This document shows positions 24,722 through 34,518 of a stretch of DNA of 47,500 bases, piece by piece. The notes under the pieces were generated by a model. It had not been told where the DNA came from. It searched no databases and worked only from the letters and a program-made list of their open reading frames with translations. The DNA comes from Desulfatibacillum alkenivorans DSM 16219 (GTDB lineage: Bacteria > Desulfobacterota > Desulfobacteria > Desulfobacterales > Desulfatibacillaceae). Within the stretch, counting starts at the first letter, position 1. The number at the start of each line of letters is the position of its first letter. A program made the position numbers and the translations under genes. Where the stretch lies: assembly GCF_900142135.1 (NCBI RefSeq), contig NZ_FQZU01000008.1, positions 1 through 47,500 on the forward strand, read 5' to 3'.

Positions 24722-26624
24722 TGAAGCCTATCGGGAGTCCCTGGAAAACCCGGAAGCATTCTGGGGCAGGCACGCCGAGGAGTGTTTCTGGTACGAAAAA
24801 TGGGACAAGGTTCTGGACGATTCCAACAAGCCCTTTTACCGGTGGTTCACCGGCGGCGTAACTAACACATGCTATAACGCCCTGGACATGCATGTGGAAA
24901 AAGGCGCCGGAGACAGAGTTGCGCTGATTTACGACAGCCCGGTTACGAACACCATCAAAAAATACACCTACGCCGAGCTCCGGGACGAAGTCGCCCTGTT
25001 TGCAGGCGTCCTGGCCGACTGCGGCGTGGAAAAGGGCGACCGGGTGGTTCTGTACATGCCCATGATTGCGGAAGCCGCCATAGCCATGCTGGCCTGCGCC
25101 CGCCTGGGCGCCATTCACTCCGTGGTTTTCGGGGGCTTCGCCGCCAACGAACTGGCCACCCGCATCAACGACGCCAGGCCCAAGGCCATTGTCTCCGCCT
25201 CCTGCGGCATTGAAGGCAAAAAGGTCATCCCCTACAAACCCTTGTTGGATGCGGCTATCGAAATCTCCGAGCACAAGCCCAAGAATTGCATTATTTTGCA
25301 AAGGCCCATGGAGACGGCAGACATGCACCCCTCCCGGGACGTGGACTGGACCCAGGCCATGGAGAAAGCCTCCCCCAGGGACTGCGTGCCCGTCCTGGCC
25401 ACGGATCCCCTGTACATCCTGTACACCTCCGGCACTACCGGACAGCCCAAGGGCGTGGTGCGGGATAACGGCGGCCACATGGTGGCCCTCAAATGGTCCA
25501 TGAAAGCCGTGTACGACGTGGACGAGGGCGACGTTTGGTGGGCGGCCTCGGACGTGGGCTGGGTGGTCGGCCATTCCTACATTGTGTACGCCCCCCTGTT
25601 TAAAGGATGCACCACCATCCTGTTCGAAGGCAAGCCCGTGGGAACGCCCGACGCCGGCGTATTCTGGCGCGTCATTTCCGAACACAAGGTCAAGTGCATG
25701 TTTACGGCGCCCACGGCGTACCGGGCCATCAAAAGAGAGGACCCCGGCGCCGCTCTCATGAAAGACTACGACCTGTCCCATTTTAAAATTCTCTTTCTGG
25801 CCGGCGAGCGTTCCGATCCCGACACCATCACCTGGTCCGAAAACAACCTGGGCGTGCCGGTCATCGATCACTGGTGGCAGACCGAAACCGGTTGGGCCAT
25901 TGCAGCCAACTGCATGGGCCTCCATCATTTTCCGGTCAAATACGGCAGCCCCACCAAGGCGGTTCCCGGCTGGAACGTCCAGGTGCTGGATGAAATGGGC
26001 CGCCCGGCGGCGGCCGGCCAGATCGGCGCCCTGGTGGTCAAGCTCCCTCTGCCTCCGGGAACCCTGCCCACCCTGTGGGGCAACGACCAGGCCTTTGTGA
26101 ACAAGTATCTGCGGGATTTTGACGGATATTACACCACGGCCGACGCAGGATACATCGACGAGGACGGATACATCTACGTCATGGCCCGCACCGACGACAT
26201 CATCAACGTCGCCGGGCACCGCCTGTCCACAGGCGCCATGGAGGAAGTTCTGGCGGATCACCCGGACGTGGCTGAATGCGCCGTGCTGGGGGTGGAAGAT
26301 CCCCTGAAGGGACAATTGCCCCTGGGCTTCCTGGTGCTGAACGCCGGGGTCACCCGCAGCAATGACGAGATTGTCAAGGAAGTGGTGGAAATGATCCGGG
26401 AACGCATAGGACCCGTGTCCGCCTTCAAAACCGCCACAGTGGTGGACCGCCTGCCCAAAACCCGGTCCGGAAAAATTCTCCGGGGAGTCATGCGGCAGAT
26501 CGCGGACAACAAGTCCTACCGCATGCCGGCCACCATCGATGATCCGTCCATTCTCAAGGAGATTGAAAACGCATTGAATACTATAGGTTATGCCAGCGCC
26601 CGGGCTGATGCAACTCCCTCCTGA
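24705..26624 (+). CDS. Short-chain acyl-CoA synthetase (propionyl/acetyl-CoA synthetase type)
   Basis: A 639-residue AMP-forming synthetase that activates acetate or propionate with ATP and CoA. The N-terminal ACAS-type region contains FWGRHAEECFWYEKWDKVLDD. The P-loop is YTSGTTGQPKGVVRD, the adenylate motif DHWWQTETGW, the hinge region YTTADAGYIDEDGY and the catalytic lysine is in LPKTRSGKILRG. SDVGWVVGHSYIVYAPL and overall similarity place it nearer PrpE/ACSS3 propionyl-CoA synthetases than canonical Acs; substrate preference cannot be settled from sequence. Start ATG 24705 has GCAAGGAGGCGAGA ahead and overlaps satP by 17 nt. It is the second gene of the sigma-54 operon; a terminator follows at 26716. 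Confidence 0.92.
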   Translation: MTQAYDEAYRESLENPEAFWGRHAEECFWYEKWDKVLDDSNKPFYRWFTGGVTNTCYNALDMHVEKGAGDRVALIYDSPVTNTIKKYTYAELRDEVALFAGVLADCGVEKGDRVVLYMPMIAEAAIAMLACARLGAIHSVVFGGFAANELATRINDARPKAIVSASCGIEGKKVIPYKPLLDAAIEISEHKPKNCIILQRPMETADMHPSRDVDWTQAMEKASPRDCVPVLATDPLYILYTSGTTGQPKGVVRDNGGHMVALKWSMKAVYDVDEGDVWWAASDVGWVVGHSYIVYAPLFKGCTTILFEGKPVGTPDAGVFWRVISEHKVKCMFTAPTAYRAIKREDPGAALMKDYDLSHFKILFLAGERSDPDTITWSENNLGVPVIDHWWQTETGWAIAANCMGLHHFPVKYGSPTKAVPGWNVQVLDEMGRPAAAGQIGALVVKLPLPPGTLPTLWGNDQAFVNKYLRDFDGYYTTADAGYIDEDGYIYVMARTDDIINVAGHRLSTGAMEEVLADHPDVAECAVLGVEDPLKGQLPLGFLVLNAGVTRSNDEIVKEVVEMIRERIGPVSAFKTATVVDRLPKTRSGKILRGVMRQIADNKSYRMPATIDDPSILKEIENALNTIGYASARADATPS

Positions 26625-26715
26625 CGGCCCGGAACCCCTCTTTGACGCCCACCCCCATAGGTATTAACGCCTGTTTTTCGGCCCGTCCTCCCCCAGGGCG
26701 GGCCGAAAAAACAAA

Positions 26716-26749
26716 AAAAGCCCGAAGCGCTTTCGCGCTCCGGGCTTTT
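26716..26749. terminator. Bidirectional terminator between acyl-CoA synthetase and radical SAM genes
   Basis: AAAAGCCCG (26716-26724) pairs with CGGGCTTTT (26741-26749), with an inner AGCGC/GCGCT stem and TTTC loop. On the minus strand it is followed by T7-G-T6, on the plus strand by TTTTG, so it serves both convergent genes, best the minus-strand one. A second hairpin (CGGCCCG...CGGGCCG) lies just to its left. Confidence 0.88.
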
Positions 26750-26765
26750 GTATACTGCAATCCAA

Positions 26766-27884
26766 TTAAGGGCACACCACTATGTTATGGGCCCACAGGC
26801 AGTCGCCGCAAGCAGGAAAGGCGGAGCCGCAGCAGTCTTCCTTGTTTTCCTCGGCCAGGCAGCAGTCGCATTGAATACAGGGAGGAAAATCCCAGGTCAG
26901 GACCCGTTTTCGAAAGTCAACGTATTCCTTCAGCCTCCAGATTTGATCCAGGCCCTGATCCGTTACGGCGCCCAAATGGTACTGGGTTACCGTCTTGCGA
27001 CGGTTGTGAATCCAGCATCTGTGGGAATGCATCAAGGGAACGCACGGGGCTACGGAGCCGTCCCAGCGCACGGCAATCCCTCCCCTGCCCACAAAGGGGC
27101 AAAATCCCGGGGCGTTGAATTCCACCGCCTGTTTGTTGTAAGGGGGGATGTTTTTCAAGGCTTCCACCGGCCTTGTGAATTGGGGCCTTGCGTCTATTCT
27201 TGGAAGTCTTAGCTCAGGATAATGGCCCACGGGAACCTTGCAGTGGTTCAAATCCCCTGTGGCCAGCCAGTACGCAATGTCTTCACAGGGCTCGTCGCCG
27301 TAAGGCAGAAGATTGCTTATGATCAGAAAAACAGCGTTAAGGCGCCGGGCCGCCTCAGGCAATTTTGGCAGCTCATGAATGTTTTTGGCTGTGATCACAA
27401 ATTCCAGCCCCAGCTTGGGATTAGGGCAGGAGGCTTTCGCCTTCAGCTTGTTCAACGCATCAATGTTTTCCATCAGCAAGTGGAAATCCGATTGCCTGGA
27501 TTCTGCATAGGATTCAGGCGACGTCCCCTCCAGGGAGACTATCAGGACGTCAAGGCCGGACTTGATGAGATCTTTGGAGCGCTCAGGGGTTAGAAGATGG
27601 CCGTTGGAGATCATTTCGGTTTGGGCGCCTATCTTTTTTGCGGCGTTTATCATCCGGAAAATATCCGGGTGCATAAGGGGTTCGCCAATGCCCCAGAAGC
27701 TGAAGCTTTTCAAGGTCCTGATCTGGCGTGCGCTTTTCATCATGCGCTGGAAAACATCCCAGGTCATGGCGCCCCCGGGCTCTTCCCAGCAATGGCGCAT
27801 GCACATGGGGCAGCTCAGGTTGCAGAAAGTGGTGGGCTCCACATAAATTTTTGTAAGGGGAGGGGGTTTGGGCTTGAAGATCAT
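26766..27884 (-). CDS. Radical SAM protein with SPASM domain
   Basis: A 372-residue radical SAM enzyme. The cluster-binding C-x3-C-x2-C is CNLSCPMC near residue 25. The SAM-binding region shows FWGIGEPLMHPD and SNGHLLTPE. The C-terminal third has twelve cysteines (from APGFCPF to NIVVCP), as expected for a SPASM domain with two auxiliary iron-sulfur clusters. Relatives modify peptides or help mature cofactors of tungsten enzymes; no target peptide or such enzyme is adjacent, so the substrate is unknown. The frame is open to 27974, but that part includes the fhs terminator, so I start at ATG 27884 (MIFKPKPPPLTKIYVEPT). The ribosome binding site is weak and the start is uncertain by some codons. 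Confidence 0.85.
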   Translation of the reverse strand: MIFKPKPPPLTKIYVEPTTFCNLSCPMCMRHCWEEPGGAMTWDVFQRMMKSARQIRTLKSFSFWGIGEPLMHPDIFRMINAAKKIGAQTEMISNGHLLTPERSKDLIKSGLDVLIVSLEGTSPESYAESRQSDFHLLMENIDALNKLKAKASCPNPKLGLEFVITAKNIHELPKLPEAARRLNAVFLIISNLLPYGDEPCEDIAYWLATGDLNHCKVPVGHYPELRLPRIDARPQFTRPVEALKNIPPYNKQAVEFNAPGFCPFVGRGGIAVRWDGSVAPCVPLMHSHRCWIHNRRKTVTQYHLGAVTDQGLDQIWRLKEYVDFRKRVLTWDFPPCIQCDCCLAEENKEDCCGSAFPACGDCLWAHNIVVCP

Positions 27885-27934
27885 AGGGTCCAGCCTGTTT
27901 GAAAAAGGCTTTATCCGTCCAGCCGGACAATTAA

Positions 27935-27966
27935 AAAACGCCCGGAGATTTCTCCCCGGGCGTTTT
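27935..27966 (-). terminator. Terminator of fhs
   Basis: AAAACGCCCGG (27935-27945) pairs with CCGGGCGTTTT (27956-27966), with a small inner AGA/TCT stem. Read on the minus strand it ends in T6. It lies 44 nt after the fhs stop and separates it from the radical SAM gene. Confidence 0.88.
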
Positions 27967-28009
27967 ATATACACTTGTCTGAGATGAACTCAGTCAGATG
28001 AACGCGGTA

Positions 28010-29773
28010 TTAGAACAGGCCGGAGACCTTACCGGTTGCGGGATCCACGTCAATGCGGCGGAAGGCCGGGTTGGAGCCGGTTCCGGGCATGAGGCTGATG
28101 GTGCCGGCGCAGGGGCACAGGAACTTGGCGCCGGAGTAGATCAACACGTCGCGGATAGGCAGACGCCATCCCTTGGGCACGCCCTTCTTGACGGGGTCGT
28201 GGGACAGGGACAGGTGGGTCTTGACCATCATGGTGGCGAAGTCCGCGTATTTGGGATCGTTTTCCAGCATTTCGGCCTTGGCCGCAGCTTCGGGAGCCCA
28301 GTCAACGCCGTCGGCGCCGTAAACTTCGGTGGCGATCTTGTTGACGCGGTCGCGCAGTTTCATTTCCAGGGGATACAGGAAGTCAAAGTCGTTGTCTTCT
28401 TCGCAAGCTTCGATCACAGCGTCGGCGAATTCCAGAGCGCCTTCGCCGCCCTTTTCCCAGTGCTTGGACTCGGCGCAGCGGGCGCCGGCGGCTTCAGCAG
28501 CCTTGCGGACGATGGCGCACTCGGCGTCGGTGTCGGTGTAGAAACGGTTGATGCAGACAACGGGGTTGATGCCGGCTTTGCGGATAACGCCGATCATGTG
28601 CACCATGTTCTCGCAGCCCTTTTCCACCAGTTCCAAATTTTCCTTGGTGTAAGCGTCGTCCAGAGCCTTGCCGGCCACGACCTTGGGTCCGCCGCCGTGC
28701 ATTTTCAGGGCGCGGATGGTGGAGGTCAGAACGGAAACGTGGGGTTTGAGGCCGGAGAAGCGGCATTTCACGTTCCAGAACTTCTCGAATCCGATGTCAG
28801 CGGCGAAGCCGGACTCGGTTACGTGGTAGTCGAACAGTTTCAGGCCGACGCGGTCGGCGATGATGGAGCTCTGGCCCACGGCGATGTTGGCGAAGGGGCC
28901 GGCGTGCACGAAGCAAGGCTGATACTCGGCGGTGCACATGAGCGTGGGGTTGATGGTGTTGCGCATGAAAGCGGCCATGGCGTTGCCGACTTCCAGGTCG
29001 CCGCAGGTGACGGGCTTGCCGGATTTGTCGAATGCCACGGTGATATTATTGATGCGCTCTTTCAGGTCGGCCAGGTCGGTTGCCACGGCCAGGATGGCCA
29101 TGAGCTCGGAACCGACGGCGATGCCGAACTTGCTCTGCATGGTGTAGCCGTCAAAACGGCCGCCGAGGCCGATGACGATGTTGCGCAGGGCCTGGGCGCA
29201 GAAGTCGATGATCCAGCCGAACTCCACGCGGGTGGGGTCGATGTCCAGGCGGCGCATGCCGGTCAGACGCTGGAGCTGTTCGTCATTGTAGTTACGCTCG
29301 TGCTGCATACGGGCGGTCATGGCGACCATGCCCAGGTTGTGGGCGTTCATGATGTCGTTGATGTCGCCGGTGAGACCCAGGGAGAACTCGGTCATGGGGA
29401 TGAGCAGGGAGTTTCCGCCGCCGGCCGCCGTGCCCTTAACGTTCATGGTGGGGCCGCCGGAGGGCTGACGCAGGGCGCCGCCCACGTTCTTGCCGCGCAT
29501 GCCAAGGCCTTCCATGAGGCCGACGGAGGTGGTGCTTTTGCCTTCTCCCAAGGGGGTGGGAGTGATGGCGGTTACTTCAATGTACTTTCCGTCAGGTCTG
29601 TCTTTCAGCCTGTCGATGATTTTCAGAAAGTCGACTTTTGCCAGACGGCCCATGGGGAGCATTTCGTCGCTCTGGAGTCCGAGTTTTTCCGCCCATTGTT
29701 CGGGAGTAGGCATGTTCTCTTCAGCAGCTTCAGAAATCTGCCAGTCTGCCATTTCCACTGCGTTGTAAGCCAT
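28010..29773 (-). CDS. fhs: Formate--tetrahydrofolate ligase
   Basis: A 587-residue FTHFS, slightly longer than the usual 555-560 because of an N-terminal extension. It makes 10-formyl-THF from formate, THF and ATP, or runs in reverse. The ATP-binding loop is [16 protein letters not shown] (around residue 75), followed by the conserved [20 protein letters not shown] and the [13 protein letters not shown] block. In complete-oxidising sulfate reducers it belongs to the methyl branch of the Wood-Ljungdahl pathway run oxidatively, where it can conserve ATP. The ATG follows AAGGAGGAAACAAA. It is a single-gene unit, with no folD next to it. Confidence 0.96.
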   Translation of the reverse strand: MAYNAVEMADWQISEAAEENMPTPEQWAEKLGLQSDEMLPMGRLAKVDFLKIIDRLKDRPDGKYIEVTAITPTPLGEGKSTTSVGLMEGLGMRGKNVGGALRQPSGGPTMNVKGTAAGGGNSLLIPMTEFSLGLTGDINDIMNAHNLGMVAMTARMQHERNYNDEQLQRLTGMRRLDIDPTRVEFGWIIDFCAQALRNIVIGLGGRFDGYTMQSKFGIAVGSELMAILAVATDLADLKERINNITVAFDKSGKPVTCGDLEVGNAMAAFMRNTINPTLMCTAEYQPCFVHAGPFANIAVGQSSIIADRVGLKLFDYHVTESGFAADIGFEKFWNVKCRFSGLKPHVSVLTSTIRALKMHGGGPKVVAGKALDDAYTKENLELVEKGCENMVHMIGVIRKAGINPVVCINRFYTDTDAECAIVRKAAEAAGARCAESKHWEKGGEGALEFADAVIEACEEDNDFDFLYPLEMKLRDRVNKIATEVYGADGVDWAPEAAAKAEMLENDPKYADFATMMVKTHLSLSHDPVKKGVPKGWRLPIRDVLIYSGAKFLCPCAGTISLMPGTGSNPAFRRIDVDPATGKVSGLF

Positions 29774-29885
29774 TTTGTTTCCTCCTTAAAGGTTTCTTTG
29801 TGCACAAATTGAACCCGGGCATACCTATCCCCAGGTTCATAATCTGACCGTAATTCCCAGGTTTTCCACCTTTACTATATGTCAC

Positions 29886-29896
29886 GGGAATTTCCC
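29886..29896. promoter_or_regulatory. Palindrome in the fhs upstream region
   Basis: GGGAATTTCCC is an 11-bp perfect palindrome (odd centre), about 113 bp upstream of the fhs ATG, between fhs and the divergent RNase gene. It could be an operator; no regulator is identified and the motif may be chance. Confidence 0.25.
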
Positions 29897-30012
29897 ATAC
29901 CATGGCAAATAGGGCTTTGCAACGCTATTTTAAAAGAATGCGGACAGGAATGCGCTCCGAAGCACAGCTTTAATTGACTTTCCGAATGCCCGTTGTTATG
30001 TTCGTGTTAAAC

Positions 30013-31995
30013 ATGGAACTTGGAACCTTAATAGAATATATCGACCGGAAAAAAGTAATTTGCGCGGTCATAATGCAGGCGAAAAAACAGAAGGTGCGGC
30101 TACTCACTCAGGCTAATCGCGAGGTGAGCGTGTCGGAGCATCGCCTGTTTTGCGTGTCCGGACGCCTGGACCCGGAGATGGGACGGGACCGCCTTGTGGA
30201 CCTGCTGTCCGAAACGTCCGCCCGGAGAGAGGCTCTTAAGGCCCAAGTGAACGTCTATGACCTGTGGGAAGTGGTCCATGAAGAAGAACAGTGGATCGAT
30301 GCAGAAACCATGGCCGGCTTGGCTTTCGGGGTTTCCCCGGAGCCGGATCACGTCTCCGCCGTCATCCGTGCTTTTTTTAATGACCGGGTGTATTTCAAGT
30401 TTGATGTAACCCGTTTTTTGCCCCACAGCCCGGAAAAGGTGGAGCAGATTCAAATCCAGGAACAGGAGATGGCGCGCCGCGCCGCCGTGGTCCAGGAAGG
30501 GGGCGAATGGCTGCAGCGGGTTTACGGCCAGGAAAACCCGGAAGTGCCTCCCGACAAAGAGCAGTTCGTCTCCATAATGCGGAGCCTCTACCTGTTTGAA
30601 AAGGACAGCCCCACTTACGACCTGGGCAGGCAAATGGCTCAGGCCGCCGGGATTGATCCCAACAACGGGCTGTTCGAATTTCTCATCCGCCTGGGAGTCT
30701 GGGACGAGCACGCCAACCTGGACCTGTACCGCATGGACGTCCCCATAGACTTTCCCCCGGAGATCTCCCAGGAAGCCAACGCCCTGGCCAACGGGTCCGG
30801 TTTCAGAACCGACACCAGCCAAAGAAGGGACTTCACGGGGCTGCCCGTGCTGACCATAGACGGCCAGGCCACCCTGGACTACGACGACGCCCTCAGTCTG
30901 GAAATGGACGGCGATTATTTTAGGGTGGGAATCCATATTTCCGACGTCTCCCATTATGTGGAAAGGGACTCCCTTCTGGATCAGGAGGCCTTCGCCCGGT
31001 CAAGCTCCATATATATGCCGGACGACAAAATCCCCATGTTTCCGCCTCTTTTGGCGGAAGGCCTCCTAAGCCTCAAGGCCGACCAGGTCCGGCCCGCCAT
31101 CAGCGTCATGGTCCGCCTGGATCGGGACGCCGTAGTCCTGGACTACGAGATCTGCCCCAGCCTGGTTCGGGTGCGCCGCCAGCTCACCTATCATGAAGTG
31201 AATATGATGGCCGGTGACGACAAGGAGATCATAGCCCTGTCCGGTCTGGCGGAAAAGCTCCGGGAAAAAAGGCTGGACGACGGCGCGGTCCTCATTTCCC
31301 TGCCGGAAATCAACATCTGGCTGGATGAGGAGAAAAACGTAACCCTTCACAAGGTCAATCGGGAAAGCCGCTCCAGAATCCTGGTTTCGGAGTTCATGAT
31401 CCTGGCCAATCGCCTTATGGCCGCCTTTTTGGCGGATCATGGAAGCCCCGCGGTGTTTCGGGCTCAGCCCGAGCCGCGCCTCCGTTTGTTTGACCGGGAT
31501 AACGGCACTCTGTATCAAAATTGGATGCAAAGGCGGCACCTTTCCCGCTTCATCCTTTGCCCCAAACCCGAACCCCACTCAGGCCTTGGCGTGGACGCCT
31601 ACGTGACCGCCACCTCCCCCATACGCAAGTATTTTGATTTGGCGGTGCAAAGGCAAATCCGGGGGGTATTGGGGCTGGACAAGAAATACACCCAAACAGA
31701 GGTGGAGAACATTATCGCCAATTCCGAAGTTCCCCTATCCAAGGTTTCGCGGGTCCAGTTTGTGAGAAACCGATACTGGATCCTCAAATACCTGGAAACC
31801 AAGTTGGGGAAGACCGAGCCGGGCATGATTCTGGAGCGCAGAAAGGACCGGTTTGTGGCCCTGCTTACCGATTGCCTGGTGGAGTGCACGCTGCCCGTCG
31901 CCTCTGATCCCAGCCTGGCGCCGCAGGATGCCGTTCAGTTGCGGATCGTCAAGGTGGACCCCCGGGAGCAATACCTTGCCGTAGAGTTGGCCTGA
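30013..31995 (+). CDS. RNase II/VacB-family exoribonuclease
   Basis: A 660-residue 3'-5' exoribonuclease of the RNB family. The catalytic aspartates Asp283, Asp289, Asp291 and Asp292 in TIDGQATLDYDDALS align with the RNase II metal site. SDVSHYV, ARSSSIYMPDDKIPM and the late VTATSPIRKYFDLAVQRQI block are the usual RNB landmarks. The roughly 250-residue N-terminal part replaces the cold-shock domains of E. coli RNase II/R, and the S1-like C-terminal part is short. I begin at ATG 30013 (MELGTLIEYIDRKK), since the family opens this way; ATGs at 29986 and 29974 are possible and none has a good ribosome binding site. Single gene, upstream of mreB. Confidence 0.88.
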   Translation: MELGTLIEYIDRKKVICAVIMQAKKQKVRLLTQANREVSVSEHRLFCVSGRLDPEMGRDRLVDLLSETSARREALKAQVNVYDLWEVVHEEEQWIDAETMAGLAFGVSPEPDHVSAVIRAFFNDRVYFKFDVTRFLPHSPEKVEQIQIQEQEMARRAAVVQEGGEWLQRVYGQENPEVPPDKEQFVSIMRSLYLFEKDSPTYDLGRQMAQAAGIDPNNGLFEFLIRLGVWDEHANLDLYRMDVPIDFPPEISQEANALANGSGFRTDTSQRRDFTGLPVLTIDGQATLDYDDALSLEMDGDYFRVGIHISDVSHYVERDSLLDQEAFARSSSIYMPDDKIPMFPPLLAEGLLSLKADQVRPAISVMVRLDRDAVVLDYEICPSLVRVRRQLTYHEVNMMAGDDKEIIALSGLAEKLREKRLDDGAVLISLPEINIWLDEEKNVTLHKVNRESRSRILVSEFMILANRLMAAFLADHGSPAVFRAQPEPRLRLFDRDNGTLYQNWMQRRHLSRFILCPKPEPHSGLGVDAYVTATSPIRKYFDLAVQRQIRGVLGLDKKYTQTEVENIIANSEVPLSKVSRVQFVRNRYWILKYLETKLGKTEPGMILERRKDRFVALLTDCLVECTLPVASDPSLAPQDAVQLRIVKVDPREQYLAVELA

Positions 31996-32108
31996 CCTTT
32001 TATTGAATAATGACAAGAGTTATAAATCTCTTGAAAATTCCTGAATCAGGTGTTACGGATAAGCATTTGGCTTATTTGTAGATATGCTGAGTTGCTTGCT
32101 AAAGGTGA

Positions 32109-33158
<1,050 letters not shown>

Positions 33159-33172
33159 AGCGGGCTCAAAAT

Positions 33173-34009
33173 ATGTTTTCAAAGAAGATGGGCACAGCGC
33201 TGGCTTTGATTCTTTTTTTTATGTTCACCGTTGTCCTTCTTCCCACCTTTGGCGCAAGAGGCGGTCAGGAGCACCCGGCCGACAGCGTCTTCCAGGTGCT
33301 CATCGCTCCTTTTCAGGAAGGATTCACCAGGATTTCCTCCTTTGTCTCCACCACCTGGACCAATTATTTCGACTTGGTTGAAACCGCTCGGGAAAACAAG
33401 GAGCTCCGGCGCGAAGTGGAGTCCCTCCAACTCATTGTCCATGAGTGCGGGGAAACCAGGCGCCAAAATTCCCGTTTGAAAAACCTTTTGGGCTTCGCTC
33501 AGGACGAAGGAGGCCGGGTCGTGACCGCCCTGGTTACGGCCGAGGATCCTTCGGACACCTTTCAGGCAATCTACATCAATCGCGGCAGCATACACGGCGT
33601 GGAGCCGGGGCTGGCCGTGGCCGCGCCCGCAGGCGTGGTGGGCCGAATCATTGACGTCTCCCCATACCAAAGCAAAGTCCTGCTGATTACGGACCCCAAC
33701 TTCGCCATGGACGCCAGAGTGGCCCGCACCCGCGCCAGGGGCATATTGGAGGGCGCCGCCGACGGGCCCTGCCAGTTTAAATACGTCATGCAGCAGGAGG
33801 ACGTGAACCTGGGGGATATGGTCGTCACCTCCGGGATGGACAAGGTTTTCCCTCCGGGGATCTCCGTGGGCGTGGTCTCCCGCGTGCGAAAAGCGGAGCA
33901 GGGAATGTTTCAGGGAATTGTGGTCACTCCCTTTGTGGACTTTTCCCGGCTTGAGGAGGTGCTGGTCCTGCTGAACTCCGAGCCTCCTCCGGAGCAGGAG
34001 ATGCCATGA
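33173..34009 (+). CDS. mreC: Rod shape-determining protein MreC
   Basis: A 278-residue bitopic protein. One N-terminal membrane helix (about residues 8-24) is followed by a coiled coil (about 60-105, ENKELRREVESLQLIVHECG) and the periplasmic beta domains with conserved VTALVTAEDPSDTFQ, GLAVAAPAGVVGRI and DMVVTSGMDKVFPPGI. It links MreB to PBP2 and RodA. It overlaps mreD by 4 nt (ATGA). Confidence 0.94.
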   Translation: MFSKKMGTALALILFFMFTVVLLPTFGARGGQEHPADSVFQVLIAPFQEGFTRISSFVSTTWTNYFDLVETARENKELRREVESLQLIVHECGETRRQNSRLKNLLGFAQDEGGRVVTALVTAEDPSDTFQAIYINRGSIHGVEPGLAVAAPAGVVGRIIDVSPYQSKVLLITDPNFAMDARVARTRARGILEGAADGPCQFKYVMQQEDVNLGDMVVTSGMDKVFPPGISVGVVSRVRKAEQGMFQGIVVTPFVDFSRLEEVLVLLNSEPPPEQEMP

Positions 34010-34518
34010 TTTACTTTCTGCAAATAATGATGGGGCTGTTCATCGTGGTCTTTCAAACCACGTCGCCGGGCCAGGCGGTCCCGCTTTTATCCTCATACGA
34101 CATGATGGTTGTTTTCGTGCTGGGCCTGGGGCTTTTCAGGCCCCTCAAAGAAGGCGTCATCATCGCCGTCGTCTGCGGCCTGGCCATGGACGTATACTCA
34201 GGAGCGCCGCCCTGGTACTACTTCGTAACCTACTGCTGGGTCTACGTCGCCGCACGCTGGCTCCCTTCCTTTCTCCACGCGGACAATATAATCTTTATGG
34301 CTCTTTTTTGCGGAGGCGGGGTGCTTTTCCAGGAGTCTTTCTTGCATTTATGCGTGTTCCTTTTAAAATCCCGGCCGGACGTCCTGATCGAAAGCCTTAA
34401 ACAATCGGGAGCGGCGGCGCTCTCCGGGGCTGTCACCGGGCCGCTGGTCATCTGGGTGCACAATTCGATTGTAGAACGGGAAACCAAGCGCCAGGACAGG
34501 AGAGAGCGCTTTGTATGA
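34006..34518 (+). CDS. mreD: Rod shape-determining protein MreD
   Basis: A 170-residue integral membrane protein with about five hydrophobic helices and no large soluble domain, the size expected for MreD. Sequence conservation in this family is low; the call rests on topology and on its place between mreC and mrdA. It overlaps mreC by 4 nt and mrdA by 8 nt. Confidence 0.9.
   Translation: MIYFLQIMMGLFIVVFQTTSPGQAVPLLSSYDMMVVFVLGLGLFRPLKEGVIIAVVCGLAMDVYSGAPPWYYFVTYCWVYVAARWLPSFLHADNIIFMALFCGGGVLFQESFLHLCVFLLKSRPDVLIESLKQSGAAALSGAVTGPLVIWVHNSIVERETKRQDRRERFV

Noticed and set aside
24609-26315. A 568-codon minus-strand open frame across the acyl-CoA synthetase gene
   Set aside because: No family motifs, composition of a shadow frame, and it would run against a clearly functional operon.
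27998-29812. A 604-codon plus-strand open frame antisense to fhs
   Set aside because: Low-complexity His/Gly/Val-rich product and no ribosome binding site; it mirrors the fhs coding sequence.
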